This document shows positions 18,168 through 26,445 of a stretch of DNA of 64,000 nucleotides, piece after piece. The stretch is from contig NZ_JAGGPM010000018.1 in NCBI RefSeq assembly GCF_018613835.1, forward strand, positions 1 through 64,000, read 5' to 3'. A program made the position numbers and the translations under genes. Position 1 is the stretch's first letter, and every line of letters starts with the position of its first letter. The notes beneath the pieces are model-generated. The model had not been told where the DNA came from. It ran no database searches and was given only the letters and a program-made list of their open reading frames with translations. The stretch comes from Arthrobacter sp. ISL-5 (GTDB taxonomy: Bacteria > Actinomycetota > Actinomycetes > Actinomycetales > Micrococcaceae).

Positions 18168-18574
18168 ATGATGCCCTTCCCCTGGGGAGTCTCGATGATG
18201 ACCGTGGTGGCTTTGACCACGGCGGTGGCCACGGAGCCGAGTTCCAGCCCCAGCTCCCGTACGGCCTCGCTGCTCATGAGGGACACCACCCGGAACGGCC
18301 CGCACTGCAGCTCCACCTGGGCCATGACCTTGTCCGCCGTGATGCCCGTGACCAGGCCCACGAAGCGGTTGCGCGCCGAACTGCCCGCCCTCGCGGGATC
18401 CTCCGGAAGGCTCGCCTGCTTCTTGGCCAGCCGGGCGAGCTCCAGACCGTCCACGGCCAAGCGCCCTGCAGAGTCCCTGAGCGGGGTCAGGCTGCCGCCC
18501 TCGGTCCACCGGCGGACGGTGTCGTCGCTGACGCCAAGGAACCGGGCTGCCTCGGAAACGCGAATCATTGTCAT
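18164..18574 (-). CDS. HTH-TOBE one-component molybdate-responsive regulator
   Basis: A 136-residue protein joining a MerR/excisionase-type helix-turn-helix (residues 1-55, VSEAARFLGVSDDTVRRW) to a single Mop/TOBE domain (70-136, ARNRFVGLVTGITADKVMAQVEL). Mop domains bind molybdate or tungstate. It is the first gene of the mod operon and overlaps modA, so it probably senses molybdate and controls the operon through the 10-bp dyad at 18592-18628. This layout differs from classic ModE, which has a LysR-type winged helix and two Mop domains. A -10-like TAAAGT six bases before the ATG suggests a leaderless mRNA. Confidence 0.82.
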   Translation of the reverse strand: MTMIRVSEAARFLGVSDDTVRRWTEGGSLTPLRDSAGRLAVDGLELARLAKKQASLPEDPARAGSSARNRFVGLVTGITADKVMAQVELQCGPFRVVSLMSSEAVRELGLELGSVATAVVKATTVIIETPQGKGII

Positions 18575-18591
18575 TCGACTACTTTATTCCA

Positions 18592-18628
18592 CATTTGCGG
18601 AGGGGAAGAAGTATTTTATCCGCAAATG
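18592..18628 (-). promoter_or_regulatory. Perfect 10-bp dyad operator upstream of the mod operon
   Basis: CATTTGCGGA (18592-18601) and TCCGCAAATG (18619-18628) are exact reverse complements separated by 17 bases, with an AT-rich possible -10 sequence between them. It sits 18 bases before the regulator start and is the natural target for the HTH-TOBE protein. Confidence 0.7.
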
Positions 18629-18832
18629 CACTTTTGGCTTGGCTGGGCCGGGCCGCCCCGGCCCGACCCCACCCTGCCCGGCCGGGCGGCGGATTCCGGG
18701 GTTTCCGGCTATGGTCAGGTCCTCGGAACTGGCATTAGTCTGAGGGCCTGGCAGTTGCTCCGCCCTGGCGCGATGTCTGATGCCTGGTGCCGGATCCACG
18801 GCAGCAGGTTCCGTTCTGTGATGCGAGGGATC

Positions 18833-19939
18833 ATGACTGGACCGTCAAGAAAGCGGATGTGGTCCGGCGTGGTTCCGGCAGCGCTTCTGGCCCTGACCCT
18901 GCTGCTCACCGGCTGCCAACCCGGACTGCCGCAGCCGCCGCCGTCGAGCCCGCCCGGATCGTCCGGCTCGCCGGGCACTTCCAGTCCCTCAGCAACGTCC
19001 GCTTCCTCCGAACCGGCCGTGCCCACCGCCCATTTCACCGCCCAGGGCGACGTGGGAGTCAGCACCGGGGCAAGGAAAGTCCTGGACACGATCGCCGGCC
19101 TCCGGCCGCAGCTGAACCTGGCGCTCGGGGACTACTCCTACCAAGCCGGGATCGAGCAGGAATTTTGCGACATGGTCACAGGCAAGCTGGGCACCGACTT
19201 CCCCTATCAGGTGGTTACCGGGAACCACGAAAGCGACGGCCACGACGGCGACATCGCCAACATCGTCAAGTGCCTGCCCAATAAACTTCCCGGCCTCCAG
19301 GGCGAGTACGGAACGCAGTGGTACGTGGATTACCCGGAGCAGGAGCCCCTGGTCCGGTTCATCATGGTGTCTCCGGGCATCAAGTTCCACGACGGCAACA
19401 CCCTGGACTACTCGCGAAACAGCGAGCGCTGGAAATGGACCGCGGACGCACTCGACGGTGCGAAGTCGCGGAACATTCCCTGGACGGTCGTGGGAATGCA
19501 CACGCCCTGCCTCAGCGTGGGCAAGTACGGCTGCCAGGCCGGACAGGGCTTCACCAACATGCTGATGGAGAAGAAGGCGGACCTGGTGCTGACAGGTCAT
19601 GACCACGTGTACCAGCGGAGCCACCAGATCGGCGGCGGCCTTGGGTGTCCCGCCCTGGTGCCTGATGCCTTCTCCAGTGGCTGCATCACCGATTCCGACG
19701 CAAGCATGGCCCAGGGCGAGGGGACCGTTTTTGCGACCGTGGGAACAGGCGGAGTGGGGCTCTATGACGTGCGGGATGACGATTCCGAAGCCAGATACTT
19801 CGCCAGCTGGTCCGGCAGGAACCGTGACCCCGCCCTCGGCACGCTGGACGTGAAGGCCACCGCCGCCCGGCTTTCGGCCAGGTTTGTCCCGGCAGAGGGA
19901 TACACGTTCACCGACAGCTTCACCATCGAACGGAAGTAG
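18833..19939 (+). CDS. Lipoprotein metallophosphoesterase
   Basis: A 368-residue exported calcineurin-like phosphoesterase. The N-terminal signal ends in the lipobox LLTGC, followed by a Pro/Ser-rich linker (about 30-65). The dinuclear-metal motifs are all present: GDV, ALGDYSYQ, TGNHESD, GMHTP and TGHDHVYQR. Substrate unknown; purple-acid-phosphatase-like or cell-wall phosphoester activity is possible. GAGGG lies 4-5 bases before the ATG at 18833. The protein is surface-anchored and neighbours the GH16 gene and the polysaccharide operon, which suggests a role at the envelope. Confidence 0.85.
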   Translation: MTGPSRKRMWSGVVPAALLALTLLLTGCQPGLPQPPPSSPPGSSGSPGTSSPSATSASSEPAVPTAHFTAQGDVGVSTGARKVLDTIAGLRPQLNLALGDYSYQAGIEQEFCDMVTGKLGTDFPYQVVTGNHESDGHDGDIANIVKCLPNKLPGLQGEYGTQWYVDYPEQEPLVRFIMVSPGIKFHDGNTLDYSRNSERWKWTADALDGAKSRNIPWTVVGMHTPCLSVGKYGCQAGQGFTNMLMEKKADLVLTGHDHVYQRSHQIGGGLGCPALVPDAFSSGCITDSDASMAQGEGTVFATVGTGGVGLYDVRDDDSEARYFASWSGRNRDPALGTLDVKATAARLSARFVPAEGYTFTDSFTIERK

Positions 19940-20006
19940 TGCTTCGGCGGGTGGTTCAAAGCGGGTAGTTCAACTCAGCCGGTAGTGCAATACCCGGCCG
20001 GGCAGT

Positions 20007-21074
20007 TCAGCGCTTCGTCCAGACGGCGATCCAGTCGAGGTAGACGTGCCCGGCCGTGGCCGGCGCCGGGCAGCGCGGCAGGCAGGACTCGGTCTGCAGG
20101 ATGTAGTGCATGGGCGTGTTCGGCACCCTGGTAGTTCCCGCTCCGAGGGAGACGCCGTCCAGGAAGAATTCGACCTTCCCCGGGCTCCACTCCATCGTGG
20201 CGACGTGCCACGTGGTGAACATGGCGTGCGACCTGATCAGGTCAGAGTCAGACGGACTGTTACTGCGGCGGTGCACTGCTCCATAGAAGGATGTGGCGAG
20301 ATCACCTTCGGGGAAGTCGATCTCCCCGTCCCTCGGCCACACGCCGCTGTCCGGCCACAGAAGCCAGGCCGTCTTGAAACCCGGAAGGGAATCGGCCTTG
20401 AACCTGACCGAGACCCTGCCATAGAGCAGGCTGTTTGCGCGGTATGGATTCGAGCTGTCGTTCGGAATCTTGGGCGTGGGCGCGGCACCCATGGAGATGC
20501 CCTTCTCCGTGTGGAGGAACCAGTCCAGCATGCCGTTCTTGACGCTGAGCACTTTGGACGGGTAGTAGCGGGAGTTCTTCCCCTGTTGACCGGCCGTGTC
20601 CGGCACCCCGTCCTTGTACCCCGCGCTCCAGTCAGCCTCGTAGGCCGGGCCGGGAAAAGCGCCGATGGGAACGTCTCCGCTGGTGAAATCCTCCCGAAAG
20701 ACCTGTTTCCATCCTGGCAGGTCGCCCACAGGCAGCTTAGCCGTCAGCGGGTTGATCGGAGGCACCGCGCGGGCCTTCGGGGCGGCAGGAGGCGCCGTGC
20801 TGGCTTGCGGTTTCGCCGGGGCCGCGGTCGCGCGGAGCGGGTTGACGGGAGGCGCCGTGGTGGCCGGCGGGCTAGCGGAGGGGACCGTTGTGGCCGGCAG
20901 GTCCAACGGCGGCAGCTCTCCGAGCGGCAGCCTCTGCGCTTCCTGGGCCACGGGCCCGCAGGCCGTCAGCATCACCAGCGCGGCGAGCACAGCCGTGAGC
21001 CGGAGGCCCGGGCGGCGGATGCCCGGGCGGCGGAGACGACTCACGGGCCGGATCCCGTGATCAGAGATAGCCAT
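20007..21074 (-). CDS. Lipoprotein GH16-family glycanase
   Basis: A 355-residue exported glycoside hydrolase of clan GH-B. A basic signal peptide ends at lipobox LTAC (Cys39); a long Ala/Pro/Thr linker (about 60-115) leads to the catalytic domain. The family signature EIDFPE gives nucleophile Glu251, Asp253 and acid/base Glu256. GH16 enzymes cleave beta-1,3 or mixed beta-glucans and galactans. The gene is divergent from the exopolysaccharide operon, so trimming or release of that polymer is a reasonable inference. Confidence 0.9.
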   Translation of the reverse strand: MAISDHGIRPVSRLRRPGIRRPGLRLTAVLAALVMLTACGPVAQEAQRLPLGELPPLDLPATTVPSASPPATTAPPVNPLRATAAPAKPQASTAPPAAPKARAVPPINPLTAKLPVGDLPGWKQVFREDFTSGDVPIGAFPGPAYEADWSAGYKDGVPDTAGQQGKNSRYYPSKVLSVKNGMLDWFLHTEKGISMGAAPTPKIPNDSSNPYRANSLLYGRVSVRFKADSLPGFKTAWLLWPDSGVWPRDGEIDFPEGDLATSFYGAVHRRSNSPSDSDLIRSHAMFTTWHVATMEWSPGKVEFFLDGVSLGAGTTRVPNTPMHYILQTESCLPRCPAPATAGHVYLDWIAVWTKR

Positions 21075-21206
21075 GGGGAAAGTGTGACATTAGGGACTAT
21101 CCGTCTCCAAGGTTCTGCCGACCCCCAAAACTGGGGTTGCTTCAATGAACCCCAAGCTTTTTACAAGTTGCCGAAACGAACATGTACCAGGGGGAGTGCA
21201 AGCAAG

Positions 21207-21279
21207 TTGCCCTTGCCGCAGCAGCGAGCGCTTTGGTCTACTTCCCGGTGAATAGCCGGGAGGGCTGCTGTGGGGGCAA
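21207..21279 (+). promoter_or_regulatory. Nested stem structure in the leader of the polysaccharide operon
   Basis: Three nested stems can form: TTGCC/GGCAA (21207-21211 with 21275-21279), GCAGCAGC/GCTGCTGT (21218-21225 with 21264-21271) and CCCGG/CCGGG (21244-21248 with 21256-21260). It ends 19 bases before the first glycosyltransferase start. It matches no riboswitch class I know. Confidence 0.4.
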
Positions 21280-21297
21280 AAGCAAACAACTCCATGA

Positions 21298-22161
21298 GTG
21301 GTGAGGCTAGTGACCATCCCTATACTTGTTTCCAATCTGCGCGCACCGGAGTCGGTGCCCCTCCCCGTGGCCTCCGTTAGCGTGGTGATCCCCACCCTGA
21401 ACGAGGCCATGAACCTCCCTTGGGTCCTTCGTCGAATGCCCTCGTACGTGGACGAAGTAGTGATCGTTGACGGACGTTCCCTGGACAGCACGGTCGACGT
21501 CGCCCGTGCCCTCCGCCTCGACGTCGTGGTCGTTTCGGAGCCGCAAGCAGGCAAGGGTGTGGCTATCCGGGCCGGGTTCGCCGCTGCTTCCGGCGACATC
21601 ATCGTCATGCTGGACGCTGACGGGAGCATGGATCCCCAGGAGATCGGCTGGTTTGTTTCGCCGCTCCAGCACGAGTTCGACTTCGTCAAAGGTTCGCGCT
21701 ACGTCACGGGCGGAGGCTCGGACGACATTACCCTGCTGCGCAGCACCGGCAACAGGGCTTTGACCGGGCTGGCCAACATTGTGCTCCACAGCAACTACTC
21801 CGACCTGTGCTACGGCTACATTGCCATGCGCCGCGAATGCCTCGAGATCCTGGAGCTAGAATCGGAAGGCTTCGAAATCGAGACCGAGCTGATTGTCCGG
21901 GCTTCCCGGGCGGGGCTTCGGATTGCCGAGGTTCCGAGCAACGAACTCACCCGGATCTCCGGCAACTCGAACCTCCACACCTTCCGCGACGGGTGGCGGG
22001 TACTGCGGACCCTCGCCCGCGAATGCATCGGGTGGGACGCACCCACAGCCGGCGCCCGGGCAGAGGCCCTGAGGCGCGTGAAGTACAAGTACCCCAGCAC
22101 CTCCCTCCCCCATGTTCCAACGGACCCCCAAACGGTCCTGGGCCTCATGGCGGGTGAATGA
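21298..22161 (+). CDS. GT2 glycosyltransferase (DPM1/DPG-synthase-like)
   Basis: A 287-residue soluble GT-A enzyme with the family-2 opening VSVVIPTLNEAMNLPWVL, donor motif DGRSLDST and metal-binding MLDADGSMD. It resembles polyprenyl-phosphate-sugar synthases such as dolichol-phosphate mannose synthase but has no C-terminal membrane helices. It probably transfers a sugar to a lipid or glycan during polymer assembly. First gene of the operon; start taken as GTG 21298, with GTG 21310 after GTGAGG as an alternative. The next gene begins two bases after its stop. Confidence 0.85.
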   Translation: MVRLVTIPILVSNLRAPESVPLPVASVSVVIPTLNEAMNLPWVLRRMPSYVDEVVIVDGRSLDSTVDVARALRLDVVVVSEPQAGKGVAIRAGFAAASGDIIVMLDADGSMDPQEIGWFVSPLQHEFDFVKGSRYVTGGGSDDITLLRSTGNRALTGLANIVLHSNYSDLCYGYIAMRRECLEILELESEGFEIETELIVRASRAGLRIAEVPSNELTRISGNSNLHTFRDGWRVLRTLARECIGWDAPTAGARAEALRRVKYKYPSTSLPHVPTDPQTVLGLMAGE

Positions 22162-22162
22162 G

Positions 22163-23161
22163 ATGTATCACTCCGAAGGACTGCCGGCCGTTTCCGTGGT
22201 GATCTGCTCCTACACGGAAGACCGCTGGGACATGCTGATGGCCGCCGTCGAATCCGTCCGCACCCAAACAGTGCCGCCCCAGCAAACGATCGTGGTGGTC
22301 GACTACAACATGGACCTCTATAAGAGGCTCATCTTCACGGTTTCGGACGTTGTGATCCTGGAAAATACCGGCCCCAAGGGCCTGTCCGGTGCCCGCAACA
22401 CCGGAGCGGCCGCCGCCACCGCCGGCATCGTCGCCTTCCTCGACGACGACGCCGAGGCGGAACCGGACTGGCTGAAACGGCTGACCGCACTGTACGACGA
22501 CCACGATGTGCTGGCCGTCGGCGGACGCGTTGTTCCGATGTGGGAAACCCAGCGTCCCGCGCACTTCGCGGAAGAGCTCGACTGGATTGTGGGCTGCTCG
22601 TACCGCGGCCTGCCCAAGGTCGCGGCAGAGGTTCGCAACGTCATCGGCGCCAACATGTCGTTCCGCTCCGAGGTCCTGGACGTCGTGGGCGGTTTCAACA
22701 CCTCACTGGGCCGGCAGAATTCCCTGCCGCTCGGGTGCGAGGAGACGGAGATCTGCATCAGGGCGGTCATCGGTTCCCCCGGCGGCCGCGTGGTGTACGA
22801 ACCTGCTGCCCTGGTGCGGCACTTCGTCCCTGTCCAGCGGGGCACGTTGAACTACATGTTGCGCCGCGCGTGGTCGGAAGGCATTTCAAAGGCCCAGGTC
22901 AGCAAGATTGTGGGGCATAAGAGGGCGCTCGGACCCGAACGCCGGTATGTCCGCCGGGTGCTGCCCCACGCGGTGGCCCGGGGAATCCGGGACCAGCTCC
23001 GCGGGAAGGACCCCGCAGGCTTCCGCCGGGCGGCCACCGTCATCGCAGTGCTCGCCGTGACAACCTGCGGGTACATCCGGGGACGCAGCCTTCCGACGGC
23101 GCCGGCAGGCCCGGCAGCCGGACCACACGCACCGCACACCAGCTGGAGGGAAATCAATTGA
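22163..23161 (+). CDS. GT2 glycosyltransferase
   Basis: A 332-residue family-2 glycosyltransferase: VSVVICSYTEDRWDML at the N-terminus, FLDDDAEAEPDW for metal and nucleotide-sugar binding, GANMSFRSEVL and the acceptor-side CEETEICIR block. A C-terminal extension (about 245-332) is basic with one hydrophobic stretch. I take ATG 22163; GTG 22154 overlapping the preceding stop is possible. The stop codon shares a base with the 23161 micro-ORF ATG. Confidence 0.85.
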   Translation: MYHSEGLPAVSVVICSYTEDRWDMLMAAVESVRTQTVPPQQTIVVVDYNMDLYKRLIFTVSDVVILENTGPKGLSGARNTGAAAATAGIVAFLDDDAEAEPDWLKRLTALYDDHDVLAVGGRVVPMWETQRPAHFAEELDWIVGCSYRGLPKVAAEVRNVIGANMSFRSEVLDVVGGFNTSLGRQNSLPLGCEETEICIRAVIGSPGGRVVYEPAALVRHFVPVQRGTLNYMLRRAWSEGISKAQVSKIVGHKRALGPERRYVRRVLPHAVARGIRDQLRGKDPAGFRRAATVIAVLAVTTCGYIRGRSLPTAPAGPAAGPHAPHTSWREIN

Positions 23162-23226
23162 TGCACACGTTCCTGATACACATCCGCGCCCATACCACCG
23201 GAACAGCCGGGTTACGTCGATCATGA
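23161..23226 (+). CDS. 21-codon micro-ORF bridging two operon genes
   Basis: ATG 23161 overlaps the glycosyltransferase stop (TGATG) and the micro-ORF stop overlaps the kinase start (ATGA at 23223-23226). GGAGGG (23145-23150) lies ten bases before it, while the kinase ATG has no ribosome site of its own. The peptide is short and basic with no family likeness. Its likely role is to couple kinase translation to the preceding gene; a functional peptide cannot be excluded. Confidence 0.5.
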   Translation: MHTFLIHIRAHTTGTAGLRRS

Positions 23227-24323
23227 GCCAGTCTGAAAAAGGCGTCATGAGGGACTCAGCCCCTGCAACCGGTACCACCTTCGACGTCCACGGTCTCGTG
23301 GGCATCGACGTAGCCCCGGGCACGCCCGGCGAATCGCAGTTGCGGGACATGCTCGCCCCGTTCCTGGGCGGATCGCGCGCACCGCTGCGGCTGCATGTCA
23401 GCGGAGAAACGACGCCGGTGGCGGACCAGTCGCACGCCGAGGACGCCTACCGCTTCACCGCCGATTCGCTCTACCTTCCCGCCGACCGTGTGCAGGTCAT
23501 CGAAACCCGGGACGGCTACGCCATCCAGGGCAGCGGTGAACTGCTGACGGCCGTCATACCGCTGCTTGACCGGCTCTGCATCAGGGAAAACGCCGCCATG
23601 GTCCACGCCGCGGTGGTGGACTACCGCGGTTCCGGGGTCCTTCTCCCCGCCTGGGGCGGAGTGGGCAAGACCAGCACCGTCGCCAAGCTCGTCGCGATTC
23701 CCGGCGTTCGATTCATGGCGGATGACTGGGCCTTTCTGGATGCAGACGGCAGGCTCATGGGCTATGCGAAACCGATGTTCCTCAAGCCCCACCACCGCAC
23801 CATCTACCCGGACGTCTTCAGCGGCGCACGGAAGCCCTTGGCGCCCGGCTGGCTCACGAATTCAGTGGCAAAGCTGGCAACGGCCGTCCACCCCGTGATC
23901 GTCAGGTATCCCAAGACCGCGGCGTTCACGCGCCGCTGGTCCCCGGAACATCGGATGGTCCATCCGGAAGAGGTTTTCGGTGCGGACCGCATTTCATCAG
24001 GAGCTCTCACACGGCTGGCAATGTTTCTGGAACGGTACGACGGCTCCGACGCCCGGCACGAGGTGCGCAGCCCCGACTGGATGACCTCCCGTATCGTGGG
24101 GAACTTTCATTCGGAACTGCCCATGGTCTCGCGGAGGCTCATCGAGGCCTTGGGCGCCACCGGGCTGGTCCCCCTCGAGGAATTCTTCAGCCAGAAGGCC
24201 GCCGTCGTGCGAAGGGCCCTGGAAGAGGTCCCGTGTTCCCTTTTGCGGATCCCCGCCTCGTGGTCCGCGGACCGGACGTCCGACTACGTTGCGAACCTGA
24301 TCAGTTCCAAGCTGGAGGAATGA
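23223..24323 (+). CDS. HPr-kinase-like P-loop protein of the polysaccharide operon
   Basis: A 366-residue protein whose centre resembles the C-terminal domain of HPr kinase/phosphorylase: VHAAVVDYRGSGVLLPAWGG-VGKTST, with the P-loop at residues 145-152, followed by an acidic MADDWAFLD (165-173) in the position of the HprK metal ligand. The first 110 residues and last 150 are unlike HprK. There is no HPr gene nearby. HprK-like paralogues occur in sugar-polymer and peptide-modification clusters, where the substrate is mostly unknown. Either a glycan kinase or a regulatory protein kinase would fit. Confidence 0.7.
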   Translation: MSQSEKGVMRDSAPATGTTFDVHGLVGIDVAPGTPGESQLRDMLAPFLGGSRAPLRLHVSGETTPVADQSHAEDAYRFTADSLYLPADRVQVIETRDGYAIQGSGELLTAVIPLLDRLCIRENAAMVHAAVVDYRGSGVLLPAWGGVGKTSTVAKLVAIPGVRFMADDWAFLDADGRLMGYAKPMFLKPHHRTIYPDVFSGARKPLAPGWLTNSVAKLATAVHPVIVRYPKTAAFTRRWSPEHRMVHPEEVFGADRISSGALTRLAMFLERYDGSDARHEVRSPDWMTSRIVGNFHSELPMVSRRLIEALGATGLVPLEEFFSQKAAVVRRALEEVPCSLLRIPASWSADRTSDYVANLISSKLEE

Positions 24324-24324
24324 C

Positions 24325-26445
24325 ATGCGGGGCCACGTGAGCGATCTTGAGGTGTCCGTGGTGGTTCCCGCCCGCAACGCTGCGGGCTGGCTGGGCGAAT
24401 GCCTCAAGTCCATCCGCCGCGAGAGGCCCCGGGAAATCATCGTCGTGGACGGCTGCTCTACGGACGCCACGGCCGAGATTGCACGCTCACTCGGGGCCCG
24501 CGTCATCTCCGATGAAGGCCGCGGACTGCCCGCTGCCCGGATGCTCGGCGTCAAGAGCGCCAGCTGCGATCTCGTGGCGCTCATCGATGCCGACGTCGTC
24601 ATTCCGCCCGGCGCTTTGGGCGGCCTCCTGGACGAATTCAAGGTCTGCGGCTACGACGGACTGCAGTTCGGGCTTGTCAGTGAGAGTGATGGTCCCGGTT
24701 ACTGGGGCGAGGCCCTGGCCTGGCACCACAACCACAGCCGCGTCCGCTCGTGGTTCGGGGTCTGCGCCACCCTCATGCGCAGAAAGGTGCTGCTGTCCGT
24801 CGCCTTCGACGACACCTTCCGCTCGGGTGAGGACATCGAACTGAGGATACGGCTCGAGGAGGCCGGCTACCGGCTGGGCGTCTCCAGCACCACCGCAGTG
24901 CGGCACAGGTTCGCCGACACGTTCGATGCAGCCCGCGACCAGTGGCTCCAGGACGGCGCCGGCATGGCCCGGACCATGCGCAAGCACCCTGCGCGCGCCG
25001 GCTGGACGCTCGCTTTGCCCCTGCTGGCCACGTTCCGGGGCGTGGGCTTGTCCCTGCTGCAGGCGCCGCGCTTCCTCCCGTACTGGGCCGGTTTCCTCCT
25101 CTACAACTACGGGGCTATGTTCGGCGAGATCCTGCGCCCACGGGGCTCCGCGCTGTCGGTGGGCGGCAACACAGCCTGGCTGACGGCCGCCAGGGTAGCC
25201 CCCATGGTGACCGGCTTCCTTTTCTGGGCACTCGCGGCGCTCATGCTGCCGCCGGAGCAAATCGGCATGGGCTCCGCTGTGGTGGCCGCTGCCCTGTTGA
25301 CCGTGCAGTTCGGAATGCTCGGTGTTGGACAGGCGACGCTCACCCTCCTCCCCATACAGTCCGACGGCGGACGCCGCCTGATTGCCAGCAGCCTGCTGAC
25401 CGTGGGCGTTTCCACCGTCGTCGTGGCCGGCGCTGTTGCGGGCGTGACGTACGCGTCGGGGTCGGGCGTCGGCCATGCCTGGAACGATCCCCTTGTGACG
25501 GCCATCTTCACAGCGACAGCCCTTTTTGCTGCCGCCGCCTACCAGCTGGACCATGTGGGAGTCGCACAGGAGCGCGCCGACCGCGCCCTGGCCCGGAGCC
25601 TCGTGCAAAGCGTGGTACAGCTCGCCGTCCTGGGCGGGGCGCTGACTGCCGGGCTCCGCGAGCTGACCGTGGTGGTGGGTGCCGTGGGCGCCGGCGCCCT
25701 GGCCAGCGTACTCCTGGGACTGCGCCAGCTCCACCGTGCCGGCGTCTCGCCAGACTGGAGGCGCGGGCTCAGGACCGGTCCCGCCGTCGCCCTGCTGAAA
25801 CCGGGACTTCCAAACCACGCCCTGATGCTCGCGGACCGCGCCCCCGGCTATCTGCTTCCCCTGATCGTTGCCTCCACGCTCGGCCCGGCTTCAACTGCCT
25901 CCTGGTACATCGTGTGGATGATGGCATCCGCCGTCTTCTTTGTCCCGCAGTCCGCCGGATTTTCGCTGCAGACCGCGCTGGCCGGTGACCGGCCAAAACC
26001 GGGCCTGGTGTCCTCGGCACTCAGGGCCAGCCTGGCGCTCACGCTCGCGGCCGGGGCCATCCTGCTCCTGGCCGGACCTTTCCTTCTGCGCCTCGTTGGC
26101 CCGCAATACGGGGCGGCCTGGATTTTGCTGCCCGTCCTCGTGCCGGCGCTGCTGCTGAGTTGCGTGACCCAGGTCTACTTCGGCCTGTGCCGCGCGCTCG
26201 GGCGCCTTGTCGAAGCCACGGGCGTGGCTATTCTCGCTGCAGTCCTGGTGGTGGCGCCCGCGGCGTTCACCGCCCAGGAGTACGGCCTTGCCGGAGTCTC
26301 TGCGCTGTGGTCCGCTGCCCAGGCGGCGGCCGCGCTGATCGCCATCTTCCGCCTCAGAAAGCTGAGCTTAGCCCTGCCAGCCGCTGACCCCGTCGAGGTC
26401 CCGCCAGCGGCACTCAACCAGTCGACTGGAATCGAGAAACCATGA
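24325..26445 (+). CDS. GT2 glycosyltransferase fused to a Wzx/MATE-type flippase
   Basis: A 706-residue two-part protein. Residues 1-230 are a family-2 glycosyltransferase (VSVVVPARNAAGWL, DGCSTDATAEIA, ALIDADVVIPPGAL, GEDIELRIR). Residues about 270-690 hold some twelve hydrophobic helices with the pattern of polysaccharide exporters (LPNHALMLADRAPGYLLPLIV). Wzx-type proteins flip lipid-linked sugars and are normally separate from transferases. Fusion would tie the last sugar addition to flipping. GGAGGA precedes the ATG at 24325; the stop overlaps the next gene by ATGA. Confidence 0.85.
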   Translation: MRGHVSDLEVSVVVPARNAAGWLGECLKSIRRERPREIIVVDGCSTDATAEIARSLGARVISDEGRGLPAARMLGVKSASCDLVALIDADVVIPPGALGGLLDEFKVCGYDGLQFGLVSESDGPGYWGEALAWHHNHSRVRSWFGVCATLMRRKVLLSVAFDDTFRSGEDIELRIRLEEAGYRLGVSSTTAVRHRFADTFDAARDQWLQDGAGMARTMRKHPARAGWTLALPLLATFRGVGLSLLQAPRFLPYWAGFLLYNYGAMFGEILRPRGSALSVGGNTAWLTAARVAPMVTGFLFWALAALMLPPEQIGMGSAVVAAALLTVQFGMLGVGQATLTLLPIQSDGGRRLIASSLLTVGVSTVVVAGAVAGVTYASGSGVGHAWNDPLVTAIFTATALFAAAAYQLDHVGVAQERADRALARSLVQSVVQLAVLGGALTAGLRELTVVVGAVGAGALASVLLGLRQLHRAGVSPDWRRGLRTGPAVALLKPGLPNHALMLADRAPGYLLPLIVASTLGPASTASWYIVWMMASAVFFVPQSAGFSLQTALAGDRPKPGLVSSALRASLALTLAAGAILLLAGPFLLRLVGPQYGAAWILLPVLVPALLLSCVTQVYFGLCRALGRLVEATGVAILAAVLVVAPAAFTAQEYGLAGVSALWSAAQAAAALIAIFRLRKLSLALPAADPVEVPPAALNQSTGIEKP

